Shown: positions 9,362 to 20,858, numbered from the stretch's first letter. The stretch: DNA of 64,000 nt from Bradyrhizobium sp. 1(2017) (GCF_011602485.2 NZ_CP050022.2:5600001-5664000), one strand, 5' to 3'. A program made the numbers and translations. The notes: generated by a model not told the origin, from the sequence alone.

Positions 9362-10118
9362 TCCCAGCATGTTCTCTCTCGCCGGCAAGATCGCGATCGT
9401 CACCGGCGCCTCGCGCGGCATTGGTGCCGCCATCGCGTCCGGGCTGCAGGATGCGGGAGCGGCGGTGTTCGGTCTCAGCCGGTCGGGGACCGCGCCGCAA
9501 GGCGTGAGCGCCATTTCCTGCGATCTCGCCGATGACCGAGCGATCGAGACCGCATTCCGCACTATCACGGCAAAGAGCGACCGCATCGACGCACTCGTGA
9601 ATGCCGCCGGCATCAGTCTTCCGGCCCAGAGCGGCGAAAGCGAGCTCGCGCGCTTCCGCGCCACGGTCGCGACCGACCTCACCGGCGTGTATGCCGCCAT
9701 CCTTGCAGCCTGTCCGCTGTTGAAGAAGGCAGGCTCGGCTGCGATCGTCAACGTCACCAGCATCAATTCTGTCCGCGGCTTTCCCGGCAATCCCGGATAC
9801 GTGGCGGCGAAAGCCGGCCTTGCCGGATTGACGCGTGCGCTCGCGGTCGACTATGCGGCCGACGGTATCCGCGTCAACGCCCTCGCGCCGGGTTATGTCG
9901 CGACCGAGATGACCGCGAAGAGCTTTGCCGATCCTCTCATGCACGAGGATCGGCGTCGCCACACCATGCTCGGCCGCTGGGGACAGCCCGCCGACATGGT
10001 TGGAGCCGCCATATTCCTGGCGTCGGATGCATCCGCTTACGTGACCGGCCAGGAGATCTTCGTCGACGGCGGCTGGATCGCCAAGGGCCTCGCCATCAGT
10101 TCGGAAAGCAAATCGTGA
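9354..10118 (+). CDS. SDR-family oxidoreductase
   Basis: A 254-residue classical short-chain dehydrogenase: TGASRGIGAA at residues 17-26, NAAG at 83-86, catalytic Ser136, Tyr149 and Lys153, and a C-terminal VDGGW. It would oxidise or reduce a hydroxyl/keto group of a sugar or sugar acid with NAD(P). The 8-base overlap with the CMP-synthetase and 4-base overlap with the following isomerase tie it to the uncharacterised ulosonate pathway. It resembles FabG-type enzymes in sequence, but the context argues against fatty-acid synthesis. Confidence 0.85.
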   Translation: MPNPSMFSLAGKIAIVTGASRGIGAAIASGLQDAGAAVFGLSRSGTAPQGVSAISCDLADDRAIETAFRTITAKSDRIDALVNAAGISLPAQSGESELARFRATVATDLTGVYAAILAACPLLKKAGSAAIVNVTSINSVRGFPGNPGYVAAKAGLAGLTRALAVDYAADGIRVNALAPGYVATEMTAKSFADPLMHEDRRRHTMLGRWGQPADMVGAAIFLASDASAYVTGQEIFVDGGWIAKGLAISSESKS

Positions 10119-10963
10119 CCGCAACGCTGCAACGCATTGGCTTCATGCAAGGACGCCTGTCGGCTCTCGTCGACGGCAAGATCCAGGCATTCCCCTGGGA
10201 CGCGTGGCGGGACGAGTTTCCGCGCGCGAAAGAGCTCGGCCTGACGCGGATGGAATGGACCATCGACCAGGAAAGGCTGCGCGAGAATCCGCTGATGACC
10301 GAGCAGGGACAGCAGGAGATTCTGGCGCTGTCGCGCGAGAACAGCGTGCGCATCCCGAGCCTGACCGGCGACTGCTTCATGCAGGCGCCGTTCTGGAAGG
10401 TCGATGCCGTCGTCCGCGATGCACTCGTCGCCGACCTCGACCTCCTGATCGCCGCCTGTAGCCGCATCGGCATCGAATTCGTCGTGATCCCGCTGGTCGA
10501 CAACGGCAAGATCGCGCGGGAGAGCGAGAGCGACACCTTGAAGCGCGTGCTGCTCGCGCGCTCGGAGACGCTTGCCAGGCGAAACGTCAAGATCGTGTTC
10601 GAATCCGATCTGCCCCCGCGCGAGCTCGCCCGGTTCATGGACGCGTTTCCGGGCGAAATCTTCGGCATCAACTACGACAGCGGCAACAGCGCCTCGCTCG
10701 GTTATGACAGCGACGAGGAGATCGGCGCATACGCGCTACGCATCCTCAATGTGCATATCAAGGACCGCCTTCGGGGCGGTACCACCGTCCCGCTGGGCAC
10801 CGGCAGTGCCGACCTCGCCAAGACCATCCGGCTCATCGAGCGCTCCGGCTACAAGGGCCAGTACATCCTGCAGACCGCGCGTGCCGCCGATGGCGACCAT
10901 GCCGGCGCGCTCGCCAGATACCGGGACATGACGATCGGCTGGATCGAGGACGCCGCGCGATGA
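10115..10963 (+). CDS. sugar phosphate isomerase/epimerase-family TIM barrel
   Basis: 282 residues, GTG start within the stop of the SDR gene (GTGA). Features of the AP-endonuclease-2/xylose-isomerase superfamily: VFESDL (metal Glu), NYDSGNSAS (Asp), LNVHIKDRLRGG (His) and a late QTARAADGDHAGA. Such proteins isomerise or epimerise small sugars or keto-sugars with a divalent metal. It is a free-standing relative of the barrel fused to the NeuB-like protein in the same operon, so the two probably act on successive or related intermediates. The exact reaction is unknown. Confidence 0.8.
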   Translation: MTATLQRIGFMQGRLSALVDGKIQAFPWDAWRDEFPRAKELGLTRMEWTIDQERLRENPLMTEQGQQEILALSRENSVRIPSLTGDCFMQAPFWKVDAVVRDALVADLDLLIAACSRIGIEFVVIPLVDNGKIARESESDTLKRVLLARSETLARRNVKIVFESDLPPRELARFMDAFPGEIFGINYDSGNSASLGYDSDEEIGAYALRILNVHIKDRLRGGTTVPLGTGSADLAKTIRLIERSGYKGQYILQTARAADGDHAGALARYRDMTIGWIEDAAR

Positions 10964-11721
10964 AGCTCGAGCTGAACGATCGGGTCGCTCTCGTCACCGG
11001 CGCCAGCCGCGGAATTGGGCTTGCCATCGCGGCAACGCTCGCCGCCGAGGGCGCAAAGGTGGCACTGGCCGCGCGCGGCGCTGATGCTCTCAATGCCGCG
11101 CGGGCCGCGGTCGGCGGCAGCACGTCGGTGCACCTGGCCGACGTCGTCGACCCAGCCGCCGCCGCGACGCTGGTGCACGATGTCGAGCGGCAGTGGGGCG
11201 GGCTCGATATCCTGATTTGCAACGTGGGCAGCGGCGCCTCCGTGCCGCCCGGCAAGGAAACCGCGGCGGAATGGTCGCGAATGATCGACCTCAATCTGTT
11301 CGCCACCACCAACATGATCGAGGCTGCCCGGCCGCTGCTGGCGCGCGGCAGCGGCGACCGGGCCATCGTCTGCATCTCTTCGATCGCCGGCATGGCGGCG
11401 CTTGGTGCGCCCGTGGCCTACTACGGTGCAAAGGCGGCCGTGAACGCGACCGTGCGCGGACTGGCGCGCCCGCTGGCGCTGGACGGCATCCGCATCAATG
11501 CCGTCGCCCCCGGCAACATCCTGAGCCCGGACGGCACCTGGGCGCGCAAGATCGCTGAAAACAAGCCGGCGGTGGACGACATGCTCCAGCGCGAGGTGGC
11601 GCTGCGCCGGCTCGGCACCCCCGAGGAGATCGCCGACGTCGTGGCCTTCCTTGCTTCGCCGCGCGCCGCCTTCATCACCGGCAGCGTCGTGGTGGCCGAC
11701 GGCGGCCAGCTCAGAAGCTGA
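10960..11721 (+). CDS. SDR-family oxidoreductase
   Basis: 253 residues beginning with ATGA on the preceding stop. TGASRGIGLA (13-22), the atypical CNVGSGA in place of NNAG near residue 88, Ser141, Tyr154 and Lys158, and a C-terminal VADGGQ. It is the second of three SDR enzymes in the cluster. The altered NAG motif still supplies Asn88, so activity is expected. It probably acts on the same sugar pathway as its neighbours. Confidence 0.83.
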   Translation: MKLELNDRVALVTGASRGIGLAIAATLAAEGAKVALAARGADALNAARAAVGGSTSVHLADVVDPAAAATLVHDVERQWGGLDILICNVGSGASVPPGKETAAEWSRMIDLNLFATTNMIEAARPLLARGSGDRAIVCISSIAGMAALGAPVAYYGAKAAVNATVRGLARPLALDGIRINAVAPGNILSPDGTWARKIAENKPAVDDMLQREVALRRLGTPEEIADVVAFLASPRAAFITGSVVVADGGQLRS

Positions 11722-11736
11722 TACAGGAGCCTCTCG

Positions 11737-12576
11737 ATGGCGAATCCCTCCTCCCGCTACGACCTGACCGGACGCACCGCACTCGTGACCGGCGCCGGCG
11801 GCTTCCTGGGCAGGCAGCATGTCACCGCGCTCGCTGAAGCGGGTGCACGCGTGGTCGTCACCGATGTGGGATTGGCGCAAGCCGAAACCGCGGTCGCATC
11901 GCTGAAACAGGTCGCACCGCCAGCCGATCTGATCGCGCTCGAGATCAATGTCACCTCACTCGATTCGGTACGCGCGGCACACGAGCAGCTTGCCCGCCGG
12001 GGCGTCACGGTCGACATCCTCGTCAACAACGCGGCAATCGACCCCAAGGTGACCTCGGCACCGGGCGTGATGCACTCGTCGCGCTTCGAAGCTTTCCCTG
12101 TTCCGCAATGGCAGGCCGAGATCGCCGTCGGCCTGACGGGCGCGATGCTGTGCGCGCAAGTGTTCGGCGGCGAGATGGCCAAGCGCGGCCGCGGCGTGAT
12201 CCTCAACATCGCCTCCGATCTCGGCGTGATCGCGCCGGACCAGCGGCTCTACCGGCAGCCGAACGTGTCGCGCGAGGAAGAGCAGCCGGTGAAGCCGGTG
12301 ACCTACTCCGTGATCAAGCACGGTCTGATCGGATTGACCAAATATCTGGCAACCTACTGGGCCGATCAGGGCGTACGCGTCAACGCGATCTCGCCGGGCG
12401 GCGTCTTCAACAACCAGGATCCCGCGTTCGTCGAACGGCTGACACGCTTGATCCCAATGGGCCGCATGGCCGATGTCGACGAATACCGCGCGGCCGTGCA
12501 ATTCCTCTGCTCGGATGCCTCGAGCTACATGACCGGGCAGAACCTGATCATGGACGGCGGCAGAAGCGTATGGTAA
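11737..12576 (+). CDS. SDR-family oxidoreductase with a long active-site insertion
   Basis: 279 residues, ATG preceded by CAGGAG at a good distance. Cofactor motif TGAGGFLGRQ (18-27), NNAAI, and YSVIK as the Tyr-Lys pair. The loop between the catalytic Ser (IASDLGVIAPDQ) and Tyr is about 20 residues longer than in usual SDRs and contains RLYRQPNVSREEEQP. This variant recurs, as I recall, in surface-polysaccharide clusters next to CMP-sugar synthetases. It ends the cassette of modifying enzymes; pseB follows after 51 bases. Confidence 0.82.
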   Translation: MANPSSRYDLTGRTALVTGAGGFLGRQHVTALAEAGARVVVTDVGLAQAETAVASLKQVAPPADLIALEINVTSLDSVRAAHEQLARRGVTVDILVNNAAIDPKVTSAPGVMHSSRFEAFPVPQWQAEIAVGLTGAMLCAQVFGGEMAKRGRGVILNIASDLGVIAPDQRLYRQPNVSREEEQPVKPVTYSVIKHGLIGLTKYLATYWADQGVRVNAISPGGVFNNQDPAFVERLTRLIPMGRMADVDEYRAAVQFLCSDASSYMTGQNLIMDGGRSVW

Positions 12577-14800
<2,224 letters not shown>

Positions 14801-14804
<4 letters not shown>

Positions 14805-15490
14805 AGATAGCGGTCATCCCGGCACGCGGTGGCAGCAAGCGGATCCCACGCAAGAACGTCCGCCTGTTCTGTGGCAAGCCGATTATCTCCTATTCGATCG
14901 ATGCAGCACGCCAAAGCGGCCTGTTCGACGAGGTCATCGTGTCCACCGACGACGAAGAGATCGCCGCCGTGGCGCGCCAATTCGGTGCAACGACTCCCTT
15001 TGTCCGGCCGGAGGAAATTTCAGACGATTTCACCGGCACAAATGCGGTGGTCAAGCACGCCGTCGCGTGGTTCATCGAACGTGGCGCCCAAGTCAGCCAC
15101 GCCTGCTGCATCTACGCCACCGCACCGCTGGTCCAATCGCGCTATCTACGCGAGGGGCACGATGCACTCAGCGGTTCGGACGCGGCCTTCGCGTTTTCAG
15201 TCACGAGCTACGCATTTCCGATCCAGCGGGCCGTCCGCATCACGACGGCGGGACGAGTGGATGCCATCCACCCTGAACACCGCCTGACCCGCTCTCAGGA
15301 CCTCGAGCCGGCCTACCACGATGCGGGTCAGTTCTACTGGGGAACCGCCGCTGCGTTTCTCGAGGACTTGCCGCTTTTCTCTGACCGGTCGATCGGTATC
15401 GTTCTGCCCCGGATGTACGTGCAGGACATCGATACGCTCGAGGACTGGGAGCAAGCCGAATACATGTTCCGCGCGATCAATCACGGCTAG
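14801..15490 (+). CDS. pseF: pseudaminic acid cytidylyltransferase
   Basis: 229 residues, GTG start overlapping the pseC stop. CTP-binding IPARGGSKRIPRKN at 6-19, STDDEEIAAVA, ATAPLVQ and the late YVQDIDTLEDWEQAE are PseF hallmarks. It makes CMP-pseudaminic acid for transfer by a glycosyltransferase. It is the last gene of the plus-strand operon and converges on the methyltransferase at 15523. It is distinct from the NeuA-like enzyme at 8672, implying two different CMP-sugars. Confidence 0.92.
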
Positions 15491-15514
15491 AACACCTCGT
15501 CAATCTCGATCAAC

Positions 15515-15531
15515 ACCGGCAGTTAGCCGGT
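15515..15531. terminator. small hairpin between convergent operons
   Basis: ACCGGC, a 5-base loop, then GCCGGT form a perfect 6-bp stem where the plus- and minus-strand operons meet; it contains the stop codon of the minus-strand gene. There is no T-tract on either side, so it is at best a weak or Rho-assisted terminator. Confidence 0.25.
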
Positions 15532-16287
15532 AGGCGGGACTGCTTCCTCCAGATGGACGATCACGAGACCCGTCACATCGCTGACCATCACACGGCCAAT
15601 ATTGTCCATGAAGTTGATATCGAGCGGAACGCCCAGGGTTTCAATGCGATCGACCCTCGGATGCCCCCGATACTCCCCGGCATAGTCGCGGATCCACCTG
15701 TCACTGACGAACGAACTTCGCCAGTTCCGCCAATTGTACAGGTCGGCAGGACTCCATGCATTGAACTCGAGATGCACGATCGCCTTTTTGGCTAGCGATA
15801 GCGCCGCGTCCTTGGCCGCAGCAAAAATGGTGTCGTCGCAGTGCATTGCTGCTGCCGAACTGAGAACAACGTCGACTTCGCGGATACCTTGTTGCTGCAT
15901 GAGCAGCTTCGCGTCGGCCATGGACCCCTGGATCAGCTGAGCATTGTTTCCGACGACGTTGTCAACTCCGTACTTGATTGCCCGGTCATTCAGCTCAATT
16001 CCATACAGATTGGCAGAAGGAGCCAGCGCATTTATTTCACGAAGATTGGCGCCCACATTGCACCCGAGTTCCAGAATCGAAGCGGGCTGAAGAGCGATGA
16101 CCTGCCTTGCAAACCACTTCTTTAACGCCGTGGATGCTGCGTATCCGCCGAACTCGTTCGTATGTTGCTTCTCTTTCCAGTGCCTCTGCCAATAGCTCGA
16201 ATCTCGCGCCTTGGCGAATATCGGAAACGGCGTTGCCCGCATGGCAGCACGCCAAATGTGATGCTTGAGATTTGAAGACAATCGCAT
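15523..16287 (-). CDS. class I SAM-dependent methyltransferase
   Basis: 254 residues with SILELGCNVGANLREI (motif I, near residues 70-85), YGIELNDRAI and DVVLSSAAAMH. It belongs to the broad class I methyltransferase fold; the region around HWKEKQHTNEFGGYA resembles proteins of sugar clusters annotated as putative sugar O-methyltransferases. It is the last gene of the minus-strand operon, separated by about 100 bases from the nucleotidyltransferase fusion, and is less GC-rich than its neighbours. The substrate is unknown. Confidence 0.72.
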   Translation of the reverse strand: MRLSSNLKHHIWRAAMRATPFPIFAKARDSSYWQRHWKEKQHTNEFGGYAASTALKKWFARQVIALQPASILELGCNVGANLREINALAPSANLYGIELNDRAIKYGVDNVVGNNAQLIQGSMADAKLLMQQQGIREVDVVLSSAAAMHCDDTIFAAAKDAALSLAKKAIVHLEFNAWSPADLYNWRNWRSSFVSDRWIRDYAGEYRGHPRVDRIETLGVPLDINFMDNIGRVMVSDVTGLVIVHLEEAVPPTG

Positions 16288-16388
16288 ATGCGCCAGCCGT
16301 GACCGGTTGTTTCCTCATCTGACGTAGCATTACACTCATCAACCGTGCAACCTCTGCGCCAATTCATCTGTTTCGCCTGACTACACCG

Positions 16389-17594
16389 TTAGGACGCGGC
16401 CGGGGCGCGGAGAAGCGGACGAAGGAATGCTGCCAAATTGCCGTTTCCGAACAAGTGCCCCGGTATTCCGGCGGCATGGGCAGCTTCGATGTCCCGGGCG
16501 TTGTCGCCGACGAGAAGGCTTCCTTCCTTTCTCACCGGCCAGGCCTTTAGACAATCCAGGATCATGCCGGGCGCAGGCTTACGCCGCTCACTGGCGCCCT
16601 TATAGGCCTCGACCGTGCCGTCCTCGTGGTAGGGACAGAACTGGTAATCATCGATATGCGCGCCGATTTCGGCAAACTCACCGGTCATCCAGTCGTGCAG
16701 TCGGCCAACGTCGTCAATGCCGTAATAGCCCCGCGCCACGCCCGACTGGTTGGTAACGATGAAAGTATAGTAGCCAAGGTCATTGCAAAGCTTGATCGCC
16801 TCGCGCGCACCCTCCACCCATTCGAAATCCTCGATCCGATAGACGTACGCCTTATCGATGTTCAGCACGCCGTCCCGGTCGAAGAATACGGCAGGCCGCC
16901 GTAGCCTATCGGGGAGCTCGTGCTGGACCCGCTCAAAATCCGAGGGAATGCCGATGTCGATGAAGAACCCGTCGTAAACATCGGCAGTGAGACGCCCCTC
17001 GGCGACCAGCATTGGAAACACTCGCTGTTCAAGCGAACATGGCATCCCATCAATGTACTGGAGCACTGCCCGGTCGACACAATAAACGCCCGTGTTGATG
17101 GGCCCGAGAGGCTGGGCGCCGGCTGCCAGAAAATTTCTGACGCGATTGTTCTCGAGCAGCACACGGCCATAGCGATCACCGGCATGATCCCGCTTTAGCG
17201 CCATATGAACAATTGCGGATGAGCTTTGCGCGCGCAGAGCGAGATCCAGCAAGTTGAAATTGAACCAGGAGTCGCCGTTCAGAAGAAAGAAGCGATCTTG
17301 CAGCGCTCCGGCAGCATACTTCAACGCGCCGCCAGTGCCGCAGGGCGTCGGCTCGCAAACTACGGTCACCCGTGCGCCCCGCCAACGCTTGCCATGGTAA
17401 GATTCAACGACAACATCGGCACGATGACCGGCGAGCAGCACGATCTCCTCGATCGGGTATCGCGTCAACTCGTCGAGCAGGTAGTCGAGGAACGGCCGGC
17501 CGCCAACTTCGAGCAGCGGCTTGGGAACAAGCCGCGTTCGCTCGCCGAGTCGTGTCCCGAGACCTCCGACCAGAATTACGGCCTGCCTCAACAT
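16389..17594 (-). CDS. nucleotidyltransferase fused to a heptose-bisphosphate phosphatase-like HAD domain
   Basis: 401 residues in two catalytic parts. Residues 1-230 are a sugar-1-phosphate nucleotidyltransferase (VGGLGTRLGERT at 9-20, PKPLLEVGGRP, NGDSWFNFN). Residues 235-390 are a HAD phosphatase with nucleophile Asp239 and Asp241 in FFDRDGVLN, TNQSGVARG at 281-289, Lys339 and VGDNARDIE. This pairs HddC-like and GmhB-like steps of GDP-D-glycero-D-manno-heptose synthesis in one chain; the HddA-like kinase is at 4449. GmhB enzymes bind zinc with CxH and CxC; here CPYH is kept (Cys320, His323) but CxC is replaced by SER. The start overlaps the upstream chain-length gene by 7 bases. Confidence 0.82.
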   Translation of the reverse strand: MLRQAVILVGGLGTRLGERTRLVPKPLLEVGGRPFLDYLLDELTRYPIEEIVLLAGHRADVVVESYHGKRWRGARVTVVCEPTPCGTGGALKYAAGALQDRFFLLNGDSWFNFNLLDLALRAQSSSAIVHMALKRDHAGDRYGRVLLENNRVRNFLAAGAQPLGPINTGVYCVDRAVLQYIDGMPCSLEQRVFPMLVAEGRLTADVYDGFFIDIGIPSDFERVQHELPDRLRRPAVFFDRDGVLNIDKAYVYRIEDFEWVEGAREAIKLCNDLGYYTFIVTNQSGVARGYYGIDDVGRLHDWMTGEFAEIGAHIDDYQFCPYHEDGTVEAYKGASERRKPAPGMILDCLKAWPVRKEGSLLVGDNARDIEAAHAAGIPGHLFGNGNLAAFLRPLLRAPAAS

Positions 17595-18457
17595 AATTCG
17601 CGCTGCGCCCCTCCGCGCGGGGCCGGGCCCGGCATGCGGATCATGGCGTACAGGAGCAGAGCCAACAATGCAATTGCTCCGGCAAAGATCGCATGTCGGA
17701 TCGGCCGCGGCGAGATCTGTACGATAATTACGTCGTCACTCAACGACGCAGGATAGGTGTTCGCAGGCCCCAGCCTGCTCGCCAGCCTGCGCCGCAGTGC
17801 ATTTGCGGCAGCCAAACTTTCTTCGTTTTTCGTCGTGAGATCCAGCAGCCACAAGCGCCGCCACGCTAGCGCCAACGGGTCGCCGGCCGCTGATGGCGAG
17901 ATCGAATCGCTCGTCGCCAGGGATTCTCGAATACGCGTCAGGCTCGCGATGTTTGCATCTACCAAAGCAAGTCGGGCCTCGATATCTGAGACCAGAGGAG
18001 CGCGGAGCTTCTCCTGTTCGTTGTTCAGCTGGCTTACCGCCGCCTCCAATGCATCGCCAGCTTGCTTCTCGCCTGCCGCCGTCACGACAAGCGTCAAAGT
18101 ACCGGCTGTGTTAGGACGTGCATTGAAGCTATCCAAGATGAGTTTCCGGTCCCGGTCGTCAGGCCCCGCGGCCAGGCCCGCAGCATGGAGCGCGCGAACC
18201 TGGAAGGTTCGGAGATTCATCTGGGTGGCCGTCGCCTGTGGCGTCGTCAGATCGTCATCATCAACACGAGCCAGGCGAACGCTGGCCGTCGCGGTATAGC
18301 GCACCGGCATCACCTGACTCACTAGGAATACGGTGAGCATCACGGCCAGCGTACCCAACGCAATCGTGCTCAGCCGCTTCTGGACCGAGCGCCCGAGAAA
18401 TGCGGACAGTCCGCCGACATACTCGGCGATAGATATCGGCCGCTGTACCTCACTCAT
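17588..18457 (-). CDS. Wzz-like polysaccharide chain-length determinant family protein
   Basis: 289 residues from ATG at 18457; the frame runs further upstream, but that part overlaps the polymerase gene. A first membrane helix lies near residues 30-52 and a second near 258-277, bracketing a periplasmic domain with RYTATASVRLARV after the first helix and a helical middle. This two-helix layout is that of Wzz/chain-length proteins, which set polymer length with Wzy. It lacks the cytoplasmic kinase of BY-kinase systems. Its position next to the polymerase-like gene supports the call. Confidence 0.72.
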   Translation of the reverse strand: MSEVQRPISIAEYVGGLSAFLGRSVQKRLSTIALGTLAVMLTVFLVSQVMPVRYTATASVRLARVDDDDLTTPQATATQMNLRTFQVRALHAAGLAAGPDDRDRKLILDSFNARPNTAGTLTLVVTAAGEKQAGDALEAAVSQLNNEQEKLRAPLVSDIEARLALVDANIASLTRIRESLATSDSISPSAAGDPLALAWRRLWLLDLTTKNEESLAAANALRRRLASRLGPANTYPASLSDDVIIVQISPRPIRHAIFAGAIALLALLLYAMIRMPGPAPRGGAQRELC

Positions 18458-18464
18458 ACCACGG

Positions 18465-19883
18465 TCACCTCTGGTCGCGCTCGACGGGTTCACCGCGGAC
18501 CGACGCCGCACCCGTGATCAAGCTCCAGCGCCATCTATCCTCCAGAACGTACGCGAAAACGGCCGCGGCGAGCTTTATCATAAATGTGAGCTGAATAAAG
18601 GAATTGACCATCCCGGATACCAGGAAGATCGAAAAAGGATAGAAGATCGGGGTCAGGAAGAAGCACGTAATGTAACGCTCCTCCACAATGCAGCGCGTCA
18701 GTAAGAACAAGAATTCAGAAAATAGCATGGCCGAGATGGCCACGAGACAGAAACCCTCGACTGGCCCTCCGAGCTCGAAAGCGACTTCGGGCCAGCCGCC
18801 GGTGTAAGCCGCCCCCTGCTGAAGAATGAAATGGGCACGTTCAAGCGGCAATCCAGTTTCCATCAAGAACGGCAGGGTCGTGTTGCGGCTCGGATCAAAC
18901 GGGGCGACGAACAACTTGAAGATTGCACGAGCGCTATCCCAGTCATTGCGCAGGAAGACGCGCTCATAAGTCATCCACCACAGCTCGCCTTGCTGGACCA
19001 GGATACGCTGGACGAGCTTGGTTTCGAGGACGCCCAGGTCGCGGCCTCGAACAACAACGTACGAATAGATCAGCGCAAGTGCAATCAAAAGGACAAAGCC
19101 GAGCGCCGGCAGCCAGATGTTGCGCAACAATTTCGGCAGGGAGATTGGGCTGATGGACTGCCTGGCGAGCAGCACAACTCCCGATGGGATCACGAAGAAC
19201 GAGACATAGAGATAAAACGACGAAAAGCGATGCCCGACTAAAAACAAGTATAACAACAGAGCCACAAACAGCGCTCCAAACCGCTTGTCCAGGGGCTGGC
19301 CGTGCAACACAGGCAAAGCCAGGAAAATACCTAGCTGGAACGCCAGCATCGGTCCCCATTCCAACAGCCGCTGGTGCAGGGGACCGCCATGTAACCGCGT
19401 ATAGTCGAACCGCTCGAGGCCCGCGAACAGGGGAACGTGCCCGCGGACGAGCAGCTCCAACCAGAGCGCAAGAACAAACAAACCGACAACGCGAAAGGCC
19501 AGGTCGGGCAAGTTCCAATTGCCTGCCTTCAGCAAGGCAGAGACCCGGATGACGGATTTGTCCGAAAAAGAAAGCAGACGTTGCGGGCGAAAAGAGAAGA
19601 GCAATGCCGCTATGACGAGGCCTTGGGACGCCGCGAGCGGCAGCACAGCGAGACCCGGACCGATGTCCCTCTCCAGTTGCTCGGAGTAGACTGGGCCGAA
19701 CACGCCAATGTAGAGAACGGAGAAAAGCCGCCAGGCAAATGCAAAGAAGAAGAAAAACAGAACAAGGAGAAGTCCGGGCCGGCTCGTTACAACACGTCCC
19801 ATGGCAGCGAGCACGAAGGCCGCGGCGGTGATGCACAACATCGCCGGAAACAAATCCTCCAAGCTCCACCAAGAGACCAGCAT
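18465..19883 (-). CDS. Wzy-like O-antigen/capsule polymerase candidate
   Basis: 472 residues with about eleven hydrophobic segments spread through the chain and a longer loop (GRDLGVLETKLVQ to the FVAPFDPSRNTT region, about residues 280-350). Polymerases of this class diverge strongly, so the call rests on topology, size and on the neighbouring Wzz-like and flippase genes. A second protein of similar build is encoded at 31271. Seven bases separate it from the chain-length gene. Confidence 0.6.
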   Translation of the reverse strand: MLVSWWSLEDLFPAMLCITAAAFVLAAMGRVVTSRPGLLLVLFFFFFAFAWRLFSVLYIGVFGPVYSEQLERDIGPGLAVLPLAASQGLVIAALLFSFRPQRLLSFSDKSVIRVSALLKAGNWNLPDLAFRVVGLFVLALWLELLVRGHVPLFAGLERFDYTRLHGGPLHQRLLEWGPMLAFQLGIFLALPVLHGQPLDKRFGALFVALLLYLFLVGHRFSSFYLYVSFFVIPSGVVLLARQSISPISLPKLLRNIWLPALGFVLLIALALIYSYVVVRGRDLGVLETKLVQRILVQQGELWWMTYERVFLRNDWDSARAIFKLFVAPFDPSRNTTLPFLMETGLPLERAHFILQQGAAYTGGWPEVAFELGGPVEGFCLVAISAMLFSEFLFLLTRCIVEERYITCFFLTPIFYPFSIFLVSGMVNSFIQLTFMIKLAAAVFAYVLEDRWRWSLITGAASVRGEPVERDQR

Positions 19884-19934
19884 CTCTTCCCCATCGCCCC
19901 TGACGGCTGCCCCATAGCTGGGGTAGGTTCCGGA

Positions 19935-20813
19935 TCAGTCCGACGCGCCCAAAGGCTCCCAAGCATAGAGCATTCCGTCATTGTGCAACGTGGGCGCGAA
20001 ATTCATCCGCTCCCTCGCCTTCACGCGGATGCGGCCCTTGTGATCCAGTTCGTCGAGCAGCGTCCACAGCCGGGTTTGATAGTCCATGGACCGAATGTAG
20101 ATCCGACTGGCGATATCCCGCGGGTCGGAAAGGTCCAACATATCGACCGCGGGCTCGATGTTGATGACGCGCGCGGGTCGCATCTTCAGGATATGATCCA
20201 CCACGGCGTCGACCGCGTGAGGAATCTGCTCGATGCAGAAATAGGTCAGGATCGTCGCGCCTGTGAGCTCTCTGAAGGAGGGGTCGGCGGGATCGGTCAG
20301 GTCAATACGCCCGACGCTGATCCGATCATCAAACCCAAAATGGCCGGCGATCTGCCGGCCGGCCTCGATCCCGTTCGGAGCGATGTCAAGACCGCGCAGC
20401 CTAGTCCATCGCGGATCGATGCAAAGTGAGAAAAGATTGTAGCCGAAACCCGCACCAAGCTCGATGAGCGAGGTCGCTTCGCCGGCGTGCCGCACGATCA
20501 ATTCCGAGAGCGCGCCCAGCCGATACCGATAATAGTCCTTCGTGGAAATCCGGACGATCCGGCCATCGACCTTGGCGAGGCGCGGCGCCTCGTTATGACC
20601 AACCAGAAAGTCTTCGAGCGAATGCTCGCGAAGCCAGGCGCGCTCTGAAAGTATCCGGCCCCATTCCCCGGCATTGTATTCGGCATCAACAACGTCGCGC
20701 GTTCGCCTGATATTCTTGAATGTGATCCGACGAAGACTGCGCGCGATATCGACGGCATAGGCCCTCGACAGCTCCAACCGCGAGGCAGGCTTCAAATCGC
20801 GCCCAAACGTCAC
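19935..20813 (-). CDS. SAM-dependent methyltransferase-like protein
   Basis: 292 residues. SLIELGAGFGYNLFSL is a clear SAM-binding motif I at mid-chain, followed by LRGLDIAPNGIEAG and ATILTYFCIEQIPHA. The N-terminal 100 residues do not resemble anything I know. A methyl group may be placed on a glycan or on a small precursor. It lies 51 bases upstream of the polymerase-like gene and 45 bases downstream of the oxygenase in the same operon. Confidence 0.65.
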   Translation of the reverse strand: MTFGRDLKPASRLELSRAYAVDIARSLRRITFKNIRRTRDVVDAEYNAGEWGRILSERAWLREHSLEDFLVGHNEAPRLAKVDGRIVRISTKDYYRYRLGALSELIVRHAGEATSLIELGAGFGYNLFSLCIDPRWTRLRGLDIAPNGIEAGRQIAGHFGFDDRISVGRIDLTDPADPSFRELTGATILTYFCIEQIPHAVDAVVDHILKMRPARVINIEPAVDMLDLSDPRDIASRIYIRSMDYQTRLWTLLDELDHKGRIRVKARERMNFAPTLHNDGMLYAWEPLGASD

Positions 20814-20858
20814 TGAACGTTCTTTCGAAGATCGATCATGAGATTCAGTGCCTACCCA

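Noticed and set aside
9354..12576. Three fatty-acid FabG-type reductases
   Set aside because: Although the SDR motifs resemble FabG, overlap with NeuB-like, CMP-synthetase and isomerase genes puts them in a sugar pathway.
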